Shown in pieces: positions 8,831-17,028 of a stretch of 55,300 nucleotides of DNA (position 1 is the stretch's first letter; each line of letters opens with the position of its first letter). Under the pieces are notes generated by a model that ran no database searches, was not told where the DNA came from, and was given only the letters and a program-made list of their open reading frames with translations. Source of the stretch: Pseudomonadota bacterium (GTDB lineage Bacteria; Pseudomonadota; Gammaproteobacteria; Burkholderiales; Rhodocyclaceae); contig JAGTRU010000025.1 of the NCBI GenBank assembly GCA_018261905.1, forward strand, positions 1 through 55,300, read 5' to 3'. The position numbers and the translations under genes were made by a program.

Positions 8831-9966
8831 GCGCCCTCCATTTCCTTGCGATTGCGTTCATTGTTCAGGTGGAAGGCGCCTTCGACGACGATCTTTTCCT
8901 GCCCTTTCAGACCCGACAGCACGACCCGCTGGCCGCCCTGTTCAATGCCGAGCTTGACCTTGACCAGGCGGAAGATACCATCGCCCTCGGCAACGAACAC
9001 GTGGTCTTCGTCGTTCTCGCGGACCACGGCACCGGCCGGCACCACCATACGTTCGACCGGTTTCGCCTCGATCAGCATCGAGGCCAGCATGGCCGGCTTC
9101 AAACGTCCGGCCCGGTTGTCCAGTTCGGTTCGTACCAGCACGGTCCGGGTTTCCGGATCGATGGTCTGGCCGACGTAAATCAGCTTACCGACCAGCTTTT
9201 CGTGGCTCAGGGCCGGCACCTCGATACTCACCGCCTGCCCCTCCTTGACCTGGCTGACCTGCTGTTCCGGCACCTGGGCCACCGCCCACAGGCGGGATAG
9301 ATCGGCCACTACGAAGAGGGCATCGGCCGGCTGCACGACCTGCCCCTGGGCCAGCTTGCGTTCGACTACCACGCCGCTCAGGCTGGCCACCACCGGGGTC
9401 ACCGAATTGACCGCGCCCTGCTTGCCCAAGCGCTCAATGGCCGCCGGGGTAACCCCAAGCAGTTGCAACTGGTCGGCCGCGGCCCGCGTTTCGGCGACCG
9501 AAATCTGATGTTCGCTTTCCCGCCGCTGCAATTCGGCGGCGCCGATGACGTCGGCCTCGAACAAGGCCTTGGCCCGTTCGGCATTGCGCCGGTTCAGTTC
9601 AAGCTGGGCCCGCGCCTTCAGGTAAGCCAGTTGCTGGCTGGACAACTCGCTGCTGTTCAAACGGGCCAGCACGTCACCTTTATTGACCGACTGGCCGAGC
9701 AAGGCATCGATATCGGTGACCCGCCCGGTAATGGTGGCGCCGATCCGCGCCAGACGTTGTTCGTCAAAACCGATCTGGCCGGCCACCCGCAGGGTCTCAC
9801 CGACCGGCTGCGTGCTCACCGCGGCCAACTTCAACTGGGCCAGCAATTCGGCGGCCGGCGCCACCTGTGTCGGGTCGGCCGGCGGCGCGGCAACCGACTT
9901 GCCCTGATCCTGGTTGCAGCCACTCAACAACGCAGCCGTCAACATCATATAGAGAACTACTTTCAT
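8827..9966 (-). CDS. czcB: RND periplasmic adaptor lipoprotein (CzcB type)
   Basis: A 379-residue membrane-fusion protein. A lipoprotein signal ends in LLSGC (Cys17), so it should be anchored by lipid after processing by Lgt and Lsp. The order is beta-barrel/lipoyl half (IGFDEQRLARIGATITGRV, then LLGQSVNKGDVLARL), a coiled-coil hairpin of about 80 residues, the second lipoyl half, and a membrane-proximal domain. It bridges the RND pump and the outer-membrane channel. It overlaps both the upstream TolC-type gene (9963-9966) and the downstream pump gene (8827-8830) by ATGA, giving a tight C-B-A operon. Confidence 0.92.
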   Translation of the reverse strand: MKVVLYMMLTAALLSGCNQDQGKSVAAPPADPTQVAPAAELLAQLKLAAVSTQPVGETLRVAGQIGFDEQRLARIGATITGRVTDIDALLGQSVNKGDVLARLNSSELSSQQLAYLKARAQLELNRRNAERAKALFEADVIGAAELQRRESEHQISVAETRAAADQLQLLGVTPAAIERLGKQGAVNSVTPVVASLSGVVVERKLAQGQVVQPADALFVVADLSRLWAVAQVPEQQVSQVKEGQAVSIEVPALSHEKLVGKLIYVGQTIDPETRTVLVRTELDNRAGRLKPAMLASMLIEAKPVERMVVPAGAVVRENDEDHVFVAEGDGIFRLVKVKLGIEQGGQRVVLSGLKGQEKIVVEGAFHLNNERNRKEMEGA

Positions 9967-11201
9967 TCCTTGCTTCCCCCGGGCTGCGCCCGCAATCTTT
10001 CAATTTCCACCCAGGCCGCGGCCAATTCGAAACGGGCAGCGATCAGTTCGCTGCGAGCTGCGCGGTAAACCCGCTGGGCATCCAGCACTTCGATAAAACC
10101 CCGTTCGCCGAAGCGATAGGCGGCTTCCGCCACTTTCAAGGCGGCCTCGGCCTGCCGGACAATCCCCGACTCCAGCGCGATGACCTGGGTCTGGGCTATT
10201 TCGTATTGCTGCACCGCCACTTCCAGGGTCTGGGCCAATGAAAACTGCTGAGCTTCCAGTTCGTTGCTAGCCCGCGACAATTGCGCCGCGGCTTCGCCCT
10301 GCGGACCGCTACGCCGGTCCCACAAGGGAAGCGACAGCACCACCCCGATTTTCGAACTGCGCATGTCCGGGTCTTGGTCCTGGCTGGCTTTCAACGCAAT
10401 ATTCGGCCAGCGTTGAGCCCGCTCCAGATCGAGCAGGCGCTCGGCACGCACCATTTCGGCGCGGGCGCGCGCCAAATCGGGGCTCGATTCGGCCAGTTGC
10501 CGGCGCAAATCGGCCAGCGGCTGCACCGCCGGCACTTCGCGCAAGCTGCCGCGGATCGCGAAATCACCCGGCAAGGCCGCACCGACCATCTGGCGCAACA
10601 AGGAACGCGCCTGCTCGACGCGAAAGCCGGCCGCGACAGCGATTTTCTGAGCATTCAAGGTTTCCGCATCGGCCTTGATCAACTCAAAGCGTGGCGCTTC
10701 GCCGAGGTCGACGCGCAAGGCGATACGTGAGCGCACACTCTCCATCAAACCCGCGTCTTCCCTAGCATTGATCAACTCGGCCTGGCGCCGCAAGAGTTCG
10801 AAATAACGAACCCGCAAGCGGGCCAGCAGATCCGCCTCGAAGGCCCGATTGGCCGCTGTCGTTGCCGCCAGGCCGGCCTGCGCCGCATCGATCCGCGCCG
10901 AGCGGCGCCACGGCAAGTCGAGCGGCTGGGTCAAGGCAATACTGCGGGCATCGCCACTGTTGCCGCCAGGGCTGCGCGGCCGGGCCGTACCGCCCAAATA
11001 CTCGAGTTCCGGATTGGGATAGGCCGCGGCGCTATCGACGGCATGGCGCGCCGCCTGGACCTGATCGCGAGCCGCCATGACCGAGCGGCTGGATTCCATG
11101 GCCAGCGCTTCCAGCCGCGGCAGATCATATTCGGCTTGGGCAAAAGCCAGCGTCGCGCCAAGACTACAAGTTAAAACAACTATTTTTATGCATCGCATCA
11201 T
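9963..11201 (-). CDS. czcC: Outer-membrane efflux channel (CzcC/TolC family)
   Basis: A protein of about 412 residues with a Sec signal (ending LAFAQA) and two repeats of long alpha-helical hairpins typical of outer-membrane efflux proteins, e.g. LARLRVRYFELLRRQAELI and YRFGERGFIEVLDAQRVYR. It provides the outer-membrane exit of the CzcCBA-type pump. Two adjacent ATGs (11201 and 11198) are possible starts and neither has a strong Shine-Dalgarno. It is first of the three pump genes and lies only 41 bases after htpX on the same strand, so read-through from htpX is possible. Confidence 0.88.
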   Translation of the reverse strand: MMRCIKIVVLTCSLGATLAFAQAEYDLPRLEALAMESSRSVMAARDQVQAARHAVDSAAAYPNPELEYLGGTARPRSPGGNSGDARSIALTQPLDLPWRRSARIDAAQAGLAATTAANRAFEADLLARLRVRYFELLRRQAELINAREDAGLMESVRSRIALRVDLGEAPRFELIKADAETLNAQKIAVAAGFRVEQARSLLRQMVGAALPGDFAIRGSLREVPAVQPLADLRRQLAESSPDLARARAEMVRAERLLDLERAQRWPNIALKASQDQDPDMRSSKIGVVLSLPLWDRRSGPQGEAAAQLSRASNELEAQQFSLAQTLEVAVQQYEIAQTQVIALESGIVRQAEAALKVAEAAYRFGERGFIEVLDAQRVYRAARSELIAARFELAAAWVEIERLRAQPGGSKE

Positions 11202-11242
11202 AAGCAAGTCTAGCAAAAGGGGTGCCACCTGTCAGCCTGCGG

Positions 11243-12115
11243 TCAGGTTCGCGACAAAGCAGCGATTCGCTGCTCCAGCGGCGGGTGACTCGAAAACAGT
11301 TCCAGCCAGCCAGCGCCGCCGGCAATGCCGGATGCCGCCATGCTCTGCGGCAGCGACTCGGTGTGCAGGTTAGCGAGACGGCGCAGGGCGTTCTGCATCG
11401 GCAGCGGCGAGCGCATCAGTTGTGCCGCGCCGGCATCGGCCCGGAATTCGCGCTGACGGGAGAACCAGGCGACGATGATGCTGGCCAGGATGCCGAAAAC
11501 CACTTCGCAGATCATGCTGGTCACCATGTAGCCGATGCCCGGGCCACTGCTTTCCTCATCCTTGCGCAGGAAAGAATCGACGGCATAGCCGACGACACGC
11601 GACAGAAAAACGACAAAGGTATTGACCACGCCCTGGATCAGGGTCAACGTCACCATGTCGCCATTGGCGATGTGGGCGACTTCGTGGGCCAGTACGGCTT
11701 CGACTTCCTCGCGGGTCATGCCGGCCAGCAGGCCGGTCGAGACGGCGACCAGCGAACTGTTTTTGCTGGCCCCGGTGGCGAAGGCATTCGGTTCGCCGTC
11801 GTAGATGGCGACTTCCGGCATCGGCAGCCCGGCGCGCTGGGTCAGGCGAGCTACCGTATCGAGCAGCCAGACTTCGGTCGAACTGCTCGGTGAGGCAATG
11901 ATCCGGGCGCCGGTACTCCACTTGGCCATGGTTTTCGAGAGCAGCAGCGAAATGAAGGCGCCGCCGAAACCAATGACCCCGGCAAAGACGAGCAGCATAC
12001 CGAGGTTCAGTCCGTTGGCGGTCAGGAAGCGATTGACGCCGAGCAGGCTGGTGACAAGGCTGAGCACCAACATGACAGCCAGATTGGTGGCGAGAAAGAG
12101 CAGAACACGTTTCAT
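11243..12115 (-). CDS. htpX: Membrane zinc metalloprotease HtpX
   Basis: A 290-residue M48 peptidase (E. coli HtpX is 293). It has two N-terminal membrane helices, the zinc motif HEVAH in [17 protein letters not shown], a second hydrophobic hairpin, and the third ligand region [13 protein letters not shown]. HtpX degrades misfolded inner-membrane proteins together with FtsH. The start at 12115 gives the conserved [14 protein letters not shown]; the frame stays open upstream only in the divergent gap. Divergent from the LysR-type gene. Between its stop and czcC a weak inverted repeat (ACCTG...CAGGT, 11229-11249) precedes a short T run and may be an inefficient terminator. Confidence 0.96.
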   Translation of the reverse strand: MKRVLLFLATNLAVMLVLSLVTSLLGVNRFLTANGLNLGMLLVFAGVIGFGGAFISLLLSKTMAKWSTGARIIASPSSSTEVWLLDTVARLTQRAGLPMPEVAIYDGEPNAFATGASKNSSLVAVSTGLLAGMTREEVEAVLAHEVAHIANGDMVTLTLIQGVVNTFVVFLSRVVGYAVDSFLRKDEESSGPGIGYMVTSMICEVVFGILASIIVAWFSRQREFRADAGAAQLMRSPLPMQNALRRLANLHTESLPQSMAASGIAGGAGWLELFSSHPPLEQRIAALSRT

Positions 12116-12219
12116 GGTGAACTCCCGAAAGAAGATAGAGGCGCGCATTCTATGAGCTTGCACAAAACGAAAAAACCGGAGCAAAATTGATAGATACTTC
12201 CGTTTTTTCTGACGAACTC

Positions 12220-13128
12220 ATGGCCACGCTCAACTACAAACATCTCCATTACTTTTGGGTCGTTGCCCAAGAGGGCAGCATTACGCGGGCCGCCGAACGG
12301 CTTGACGTCGCGGTGCAGACGATCAGCGGCCAGTTGTCGCTGCTCGAGCGCCAACTCGGCAAGGCCCTGTTCAAAAGCCAGGGCCGGGGACTGGTGCTGA
12401 GCGACGCCGGACGCCTCGCCCTCGGCTACGCCGACCAAATATTCCAGCTCGGTGATGCGCTGGTCGAAAGTATCGAACACAGCGACGGCGAGTCGACCCT
12501 GCGTCTGCGCGCCGGAATTTCCGACGGCATCCCCAAGCTGCTCGCCTATCGCCTGCTCTCCTCGGTGACCAGCATGCCGGTCGATATCCGGCTGATCTGT
12601 GACGAAGGCGAGTTCGAAGCGCTGCTCGCCGACCTCGCCCTGCACCGTCTGGATGTCGTGCTGACTGACCGGGCGGCCCCCATCGGCGGCAACATCAAGG
12701 TCTTCAGTACCCGACTGGGCGATTTCGCCACCGGCCTGTTTGCCGCGCCGGAACTGCTGGCCCGCTACAACACCGGCTTCCCGCGCTGCCTGGAGGGGGC
12801 GCCGATGCTGCTGCCGACCCGGCACAATGCGCTGCGCGGTCGGATCGACCGCTGGCTGGAAAGCGTCGGCATTCGGCCGAAAATCGTCGGCGAGTTCGAG
12901 GACAGCGCCTTGCTCAACACCTTCGGCCGCGGCGGCCTCGGTATTTTTCCCGCCCCCCTGATTCTCGCCGACCAGATCGAGGCCTCCTTCAATGCCCGCC
13001 CCCTGGGCCCGATGCAAGCCGTCAGCGAACAGATCTACGCCCTCTCCAACGAGCGTCGCATCCGTCATCCGGCCATCGAGGTGCTATGCGCCGCAGCGCC
13101 ACGAGTCGCCGAAGAGGCGGGAGTATAA
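12220..13128 (+). CDS. nhaR: LysR-family activator, NhaR-like
   Basis: A 302-residue LysR-type regulator whose N-terminus (NYKHLHYFWVVAQEGSITRA) and later blocks (LLERQLGKALFKSQGRGL, ALRGRIDRWLESVGI, VGEFEDSALLNTFG) follow E. coli NhaR closely as I recall it. NhaR activates the Na+/H+ antiporter gene nhaA and osmC in response to Na+. No antiporter lies beside it here, so its targets are unknown. The start at 12220 aligns with NhaR; a TTG at 12187 is in frame but would add an atypical leader. Divergent from htpX, sharing a 104-bp gap. Confidence 0.85.
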   Translation: MATLNYKHLHYFWVVAQEGSITRAAERLDVAVQTISGQLSLLERQLGKALFKSQGRGLVLSDAGRLALGYADQIFQLGDALVESIEHSDGESTLRLRAGISDGIPKLLAYRLLSSVTSMPVDIRLICDEGEFEALLADLALHRLDVVLTDRAAPIGGNIKVFSTRLGDFATGLFAAPELLARYNTGFPRCLEGAPMLLPTRHNALRGRIDRWLESVGIRPKIVGEFEDSALLNTFGRGGLGIFPAPLILADQIEASFNARPLGPMQAVSEQIYALSNERRIRHPAIEVLCAAAPRVAEEAGV

Positions 13129-13129
13129 T
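13124..13129 (+). promoter_or_regulatory. Candidate -10 box for dacA
   Basis: A perfect TATAAT overlaps the stop codon of the NhaR-like gene, 29 bases before the dacA start. No good -35 is visible at 16-18 bases upstream, so an extended -10 or activator-dependent promoter would be needed. Confidence 0.35.
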
Positions 13130-13158
13130 TTCCGCCCCCAACACCAAACAAGAAACCC

Positions 13159-14298
13159 ATGCCGCAGCTTCGTCACATTTTGCTTATTTTCCTCAGTCTG
13201 GCTTGCGCCGGACTGGCACTCGCCCAGCAAGCCCCGGTACCGCCGACTTTGGCCGCGAAATCCTGGCTGCTGCTGGAAATGGGTTCCGGTCAACTGCTCA
13301 CCGCCGAGAAACCCGATGAGCGTCTCGAGCCCGCCTCGCTGACCAAGTTGATGACGGCCTACCTGACTTTCTCGGCCCTCCACAAGAAAACCATCGCCCT
13401 CACCCAGGCCCTGCCGGTTTCCGAGAAGGCCTGGCGGACCGGCGGCTCGAAGATGTTCGTCCGGGTCGACACGCAGGTTCCGGTCGAAGATCTGATCAAG
13501 GGCATGATCGTCCAGTCCGGCAACGATGCCTGTGTCACCCTGGCCGAAGCCATCGCCGGCAGCGAGGACAATTTCGCGCAAATGATGAATCGCGAAGCGC
13601 AGCGTCTGGGCATGGGCAACAGCCACTTCATGAACTCCACCGGCCTGCCCGACCCGCAGCACTACACCACGGCGCGCGACCTCTCGCTGCTGGCCGGCGC
13701 CCTGATCCGCGACTTCCCCGAAGAATACAAGAAGTATTACTCGATGAAGGAATACACCTACAACAACATCACCCAGCCCAACCGCAACCGCCTGTTGTTC
13801 ATCGACCCGACGGTTGATGGCGTCAAGACCGGCCACACCGATGCCGCCGGCTACTGCCTGATCTCCTCGGCGCTGCGCGACAAGCGCCGCCTGCTCTCCG
13901 TCGTCCTCGGCACCGCTTCCGATGCGGCCCGGGCCACGGAGTCGCTGAAGCTGCTCAACTGGGGCTTCATTTCCTACGAGGCGGTGACGCTCCATGCCAA
14001 GCAACAGCCGGTGGCCACGCTGCGCGTCTGGAAGGGCCAGAGCAGCGAGGTCAAGGCCGGGTTCGCCAACGACCTCGCGATCGCCGTCCCCAAGGGCTAT
14101 GCCGACAAGGTGAAGGGCGATTTCGTCGCCACCCCGCGGCTGATCGCGCCGATCGAAATCGGTCAGAAACTGGGCACCCTGAAAGTCACCATCGACGGCA
14201 AGCCGTACGCCGAATATCCGGTGCTGGCGCTTGAAAATATCGCGCTCGGCAATATCTTCACCCGCCTCATCGACACCATTCGACTCTGGTTCAACTAA
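13159..14298 (+). CDS. dacA: D-alanyl-D-alanine carboxypeptidase (PBP5/6 type)
   Basis: A 379-residue exported enzyme that trims the terminal D-Ala from peptidoglycan pentapeptides. Signal peptide 1-22 (cut at LALAQ). All three serine-peptidase motifs are present: S60-L-T-K63, S120-G-N122 and K223-T-G225. A C-terminal beta domain (about 280-350) precedes an amphipathic tail, IFTRLIDTIRLWFN, the usual membrane anchor of PBP5. First gene of a dacA-dat-ybeD-lipB-lipA run; E. coli has the related order dacA-ybeD-lipB-lipA. Confidence 0.95.
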   Translation: MPQLRHILLIFLSLACAGLALAQQAPVPPTLAAKSWLLLEMGSGQLLTAEKPDERLEPASLTKLMTAYLTFSALHKKTIALTQALPVSEKAWRTGGSKMFVRVDTQVPVEDLIKGMIVQSGNDACVTLAEAIAGSEDNFAQMMNREAQRLGMGNSHFMNSTGLPDPQHYTTARDLSLLAGALIRDFPEEYKKYYSMKEYTYNNITQPNRNRLLFIDPTVDGVKTGHTDAAGYCLISSALRDKRRLLSVVLGTASDAARATESLKLLNWGFISYEAVTLHAKQQPVATLRVWKGQSSEVKAGFANDLAIAVPKGYADKVKGDFVATPRLIAPIEIGQKLGTLKVTIDGKPYAEYPVLALENIALGNIFTRLIDTIRLWFN

Positions 14299-14302
14299 AC
14301 CC

Positions 14303-15178
14303 ATGACGCCCTACGTCGCCGATCCCGTCTATCTCAATGGTCGCTTCCTGGCGCTGGCGGAAGCCGGCATTTCGCCGCTTGACCGTGGCTTCCTCTACGG
14401 CGACGGCGTCTATGAGGTGATTCCCGTGTATTCGCGGCGCCCCTTCCGTCTGGCCGAGCACCTGTCGCGACTGCAAGCAACCCTGGCCGGCATTCAGTTG
14501 GCAAACCCGCTCGATCAGGCTAGCTGGACGACCATCGTGGAAAAACTGATCGACGCGGCGCCCTGGGCCGACCAGTCGATCTACCTGCAAGTGACGCGCG
14601 GCGCCGACAACAAGCGCGACCACGCCTTCCCGTCACCCGGCGTACCGCCGACCGCCTTTGCCTTCGCTTCACCGCTCGTCACCACCAGCCCCGAAGTCCG
14701 CGCCACCGGCGTCGCTGCGATTACCGTCGCCGACCAGCGCTGGGCGCGCTGCGACCTCAAGGTCATTTCCCTGCTCGCCAACGTCCTGGCCCGTCAGCAG
14801 GCAGTCGAGGCGGGCTGCGCCGAAGCCCTGCTGATCCGCGACGGCTATCTGAAGGAAGGGGCGGCGTCGAATATTTTCGTCGTCCACAACGGCATTCTGC
14901 TCGCCCCGCCCAAGACCCAACTGATGCTGCCCGGCATCACCTACGACGTCATCATCGAACTGGCCCAGGCGCACGGCCAGCCCTTGGCGATCCGCGAGAT
15001 AGACGAAAATGAACTTCGCGCCGCCGACGAGGTCTGGATGACCTCATCGACCAAGGAAATCCTCGCCATCACGACGCTCGACGGCAGGCCGGTCGGCAAC
15101 GGCCAACCCGGCCCGTTCGGCGAACAGATGTGGCAGTGGTATCAGGATTTCAAGAACACGGTAATGCGCAAAGGCTGA
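14303..15178 (+). CDS. dat: D-amino-acid aminotransferase
   Basis: A 291-residue fold-type IV PLP enzyme of the BCAT/DAAT class. The N-terminus SPLDRGFLYGDGVYEV is the DAAT signature. The PLP lysine is in CDLKVISLLANVLARQQA, followed by EALLIRDGYLKEGAASNIF and the C-terminal DEVWMTSSTKEI. D-amino-acid transaminases make D-Glu or D-Ala from the keto acids, supplying peptidoglycan precursors, which fits its place directly behind dacA (4-base gap). A branched-chain or 4-amino-4-deoxychorismate lyase role is less likely from the signature. The frame is open upstream inside dacA, but ATG 14303 is the first start past the dacA stop. Confidence 0.88.
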   Translation: MTPYVADPVYLNGRFLALAEAGISPLDRGFLYGDGVYEVIPVYSRRPFRLAEHLSRLQATLAGIQLANPLDQASWTTIVEKLIDAAPWADQSIYLQVTRGADNKRDHAFPSPGVPPTAFAFASPLVTTSPEVRATGVAAITVADQRWARCDLKVISLLANVLARQQAVEAGCAEALLIRDGYLKEGAASNIFVVHNGILLAPPKTQLMLPGITYDVIIELAQAHGQPLAIREIDENELRAADEVWMTSSTKEILAITTLDGRPVGNGQPGPFGEQMWQWYQDFKNTVMRKG

Positions 15179-15179
15179 C

Positions 15180-15449
15180 ATGGCAACGTACAAGGACACC
15201 CTCCTCGAATTTCCCTGCGACTTTCCCCTGAAAATCATGGGCAAAGCCGATGACACGCTCGCTCAAGTGGTGCTCGAGATCGTCACCCTGCACGCCCCGG
15301 ATTTCGACGGCGCGACGATGGAAATGCGCGCCAGTTCGGGTGGCAACTACGTGAGCCTGACCTGCACCGTGATCGCCCGCTCCAAGCCGCAACTTGACGC
15401 TCTTTACACGGACCTGAGCGGCCACCCGATGATCAAAGTGGTCCTGTGA
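15180..15449 (+). CDS. ybeD: YbeD/DUF493 family protein
   Basis: An 89-residue ACT-like alpha/beta protein beginning [19 protein letters not shown], a segment typical of the family. E. coli YbeD (87 residues) lies between dacA and lipB; the same order is kept here with dat inserted. The biochemical role is unknown; position suggests a link to lipoate metabolism or its regulation. It starts 1 base after the dat stop and its last codons overlap the lipB start by 4 bases, so it is translationally coupled. Confidence 0.92.
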   Translation: MATYKDTLLEFPCDFPLKIMGKADDTLAQVVLEIVTLHAPDFDGATMEMRASSGGNYVSLTCTVIARSKPQLDALYTDLSGHPMIKVVL

Positions 15450-16063
15450 CCCCTGTTGTCAAACGGCTCGGCCGGGTCGACTACGCGCCGACCTTCCAGG
15501 CCATGCAGGAGTTCACCGCCAGCCGAGCCGCCGAAACACCGGATGAACTGTGGATCGTCGAACATCCGCCGGTGTATACTCTGGGCCAGGCCGGCAAGCC
15601 GGAACACATCCTGCGCGACGTCGGGATTCCCGTTGTCAATATCGACCGCGGCGGCCAGGTCACCTACCACGGCCCCGGTCAGGTGGTAGTCTACCTGCTG
15701 CTCGACCTGCCGCGCCTGAAAATCAAGGTCCGTGAACTGGTCACCGCCATCGAACAGGCAGTCATCGACCTGCTCGGCCGCTACGGCGTCAGCGCCGAAC
15801 GGCGGGCCGGCGCGCCCGGCGTCTATGTCGGCGAGGCCAAGGTGGCAGCGCTCGGCCTGCGCATCCGCAACGGCTGCTCCTACCACGGCGTCTCGCTCAA
15901 CGTCGATATGGATCTCAGCCCCTTCGCCGCTATCAATCCCTGCGGCTACCCGGGCCTGCAGGTCGTGCAGACCAAAGATCTGAATATTCCGCTCACCGCT
16001 CACGAGGCCGGCGAGCAACTCTCGCAACACTTGCTACAGCAACTGGAAAGACAACATGGCTGA
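15446..16063 (+). CDS. lipB: Octanoyl-[acyl-carrier-protein] transferase
   Basis: LipB moves the octanoyl group from octanoyl-ACP to apo-lipoyl domains, the first step of de novo lipoate synthesis. The 205-residue protein has the family motifs [12 protein letters not shown] (around 68-79), [16 protein letters not shown] with the active-site Lys, and [11 protein letters not shown] with the active-site Cys. It starts with GTG, overlapping the ybeD stop, and overlaps lipA by 8 bases. Confidence 0.96.
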   Translation: MTPVVKRLGRVDYAPTFQAMQEFTASRAAETPDELWIVEHPPVYTLGQAGKPEHILRDVGIPVVNIDRGGQVTYHGPGQVVVYLLLDLPRLKIKVRELVTAIEQAVIDLLGRYGVSAERRAGAPGVYVGEAKVAALGLRIRNGCSYHGVSLNVDMDLSPFAAINPCGYPGLQVVQTKDLNIPLTAHEAGEQLSQHLLQQLERQHG

Positions 16064-17027
16064 CAACCTCACCGACAGCAGCGCCAAACAAAAAGGCGTC
16101 AAACAAAAAGGCGAACTGAAAACGGCGCGCATCCCGATCAAGATCGTGCCGGTCGATACGCCGCTGAAGAAACCCGAGTGGATCCGCGTCAAGGCCGGCA
16201 ACAGCGCCGGCCGTTTCGGCGAGATCAAGGCCATGTTGCGGGAAAAGAAGCTGCACACCGTCTGCGAAGAAGCGACCTGCCCGAATATCGGCGAATGCTT
16301 CGGCCGTGGCACCGCCACCTTCATGATCCTCGGCGACATCTGTACCCGCCGCTGCCCGTTCTGCGATGTCGGCCATGGCCAGCCGCTGCCGCCCAACCCG
16401 GACGAGCCGCGCGAGCTGGCCGAATCGGTGGCGACGTTGAAACTCAAATATGTCGTGATTACCAGCGTCGACCGCGACGACCTGCGCGACGGCGGCGCCC
16501 AGCATTTCGTCGACGTCATCCGCCACACCCGCGAACTGTCGCCGACCACCACCATCGAAACCCTGGTCCCCGATTTCCGCGGCCGCATGGAAGTCGCGCT
16601 GGAAGTGCTTGGCGGCGCCCTGCCCGACGTCCTCAACCACAACATGGAAACCGTGCCGCGGCTGTACAAGCAGTCGCGCCCGGGCGCCGACTACCAGCAC
16701 TCGCTGGCCTTCCTCAAGCAGTTCAAGGCGCGTTATCCGAATGTCTCGACCAAATCCGGCCTGATGGTCGGCCTGGGCGAAACCGACGAGGAAATCCTCG
16801 AAGTCATGCGCGACCTGCGCGCCCACGATGTCGAGATGCTGACCATCGGGCAGTATCTGGCGCCCTCCGGCCATCACCTGCCGGTGAGCCGCTACGTCCA
16901 TCCCGACATTTTCAAGATGTACGAGACGGAAGCGAAAAAGATGGGATTTACCGGCGCCGCCTGCGCGCCAATGGTACGTTCTTCGTACTGGGCTGATCAG
17001 CAGGCGCACAGCGCCGGCGTCGCCTGA
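16056..17027 (+). CDS. lipA: Lipoyl synthase
   Basis: A 323-residue radical SAM enzyme that inserts two sulfurs into octanoyl groups made by LipB. Both Fe-S clusters are visible: the auxiliary-cluster cysteines in [13 protein letters not shown] and the radical-SAM motif C-x3-C-x2-C in [11 protein letters not shown]. The conserved C-terminal RSSYWADQQ contributes the Ser ligand. The N-terminus carries a short Lys/Gln-rich extension. Last gene of the dacA-lipA run, convergent with the CHASE2/HD-GYP gene only 1 base away. Confidence 0.97.
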   Translation: MADNLTDSSAKQKGVKQKGELKTARIPIKIVPVDTPLKKPEWIRVKAGNSAGRFGEIKAMLREKKLHTVCEEATCPNIGECFGRGTATFMILGDICTRRCPFCDVGHGQPLPPNPDEPRELAESVATLKLKYVVITSVDRDDLRDGGAQHFVDVIRHTRELSPTTTIETLVPDFRGRMEVALEVLGGALPDVLNHNMETVPRLYKQSRPGADYQHSLAFLKQFKARYPNVSTKSGLMVGLGETDEEILEVMRDLRAHDVEMLTIGQYLAPSGHHLPVSRYVHPDIFKMYETEAKKMGFTGAACAPMVRSSYWADQQAHSAGVA

Positions 17028-17028
17028 C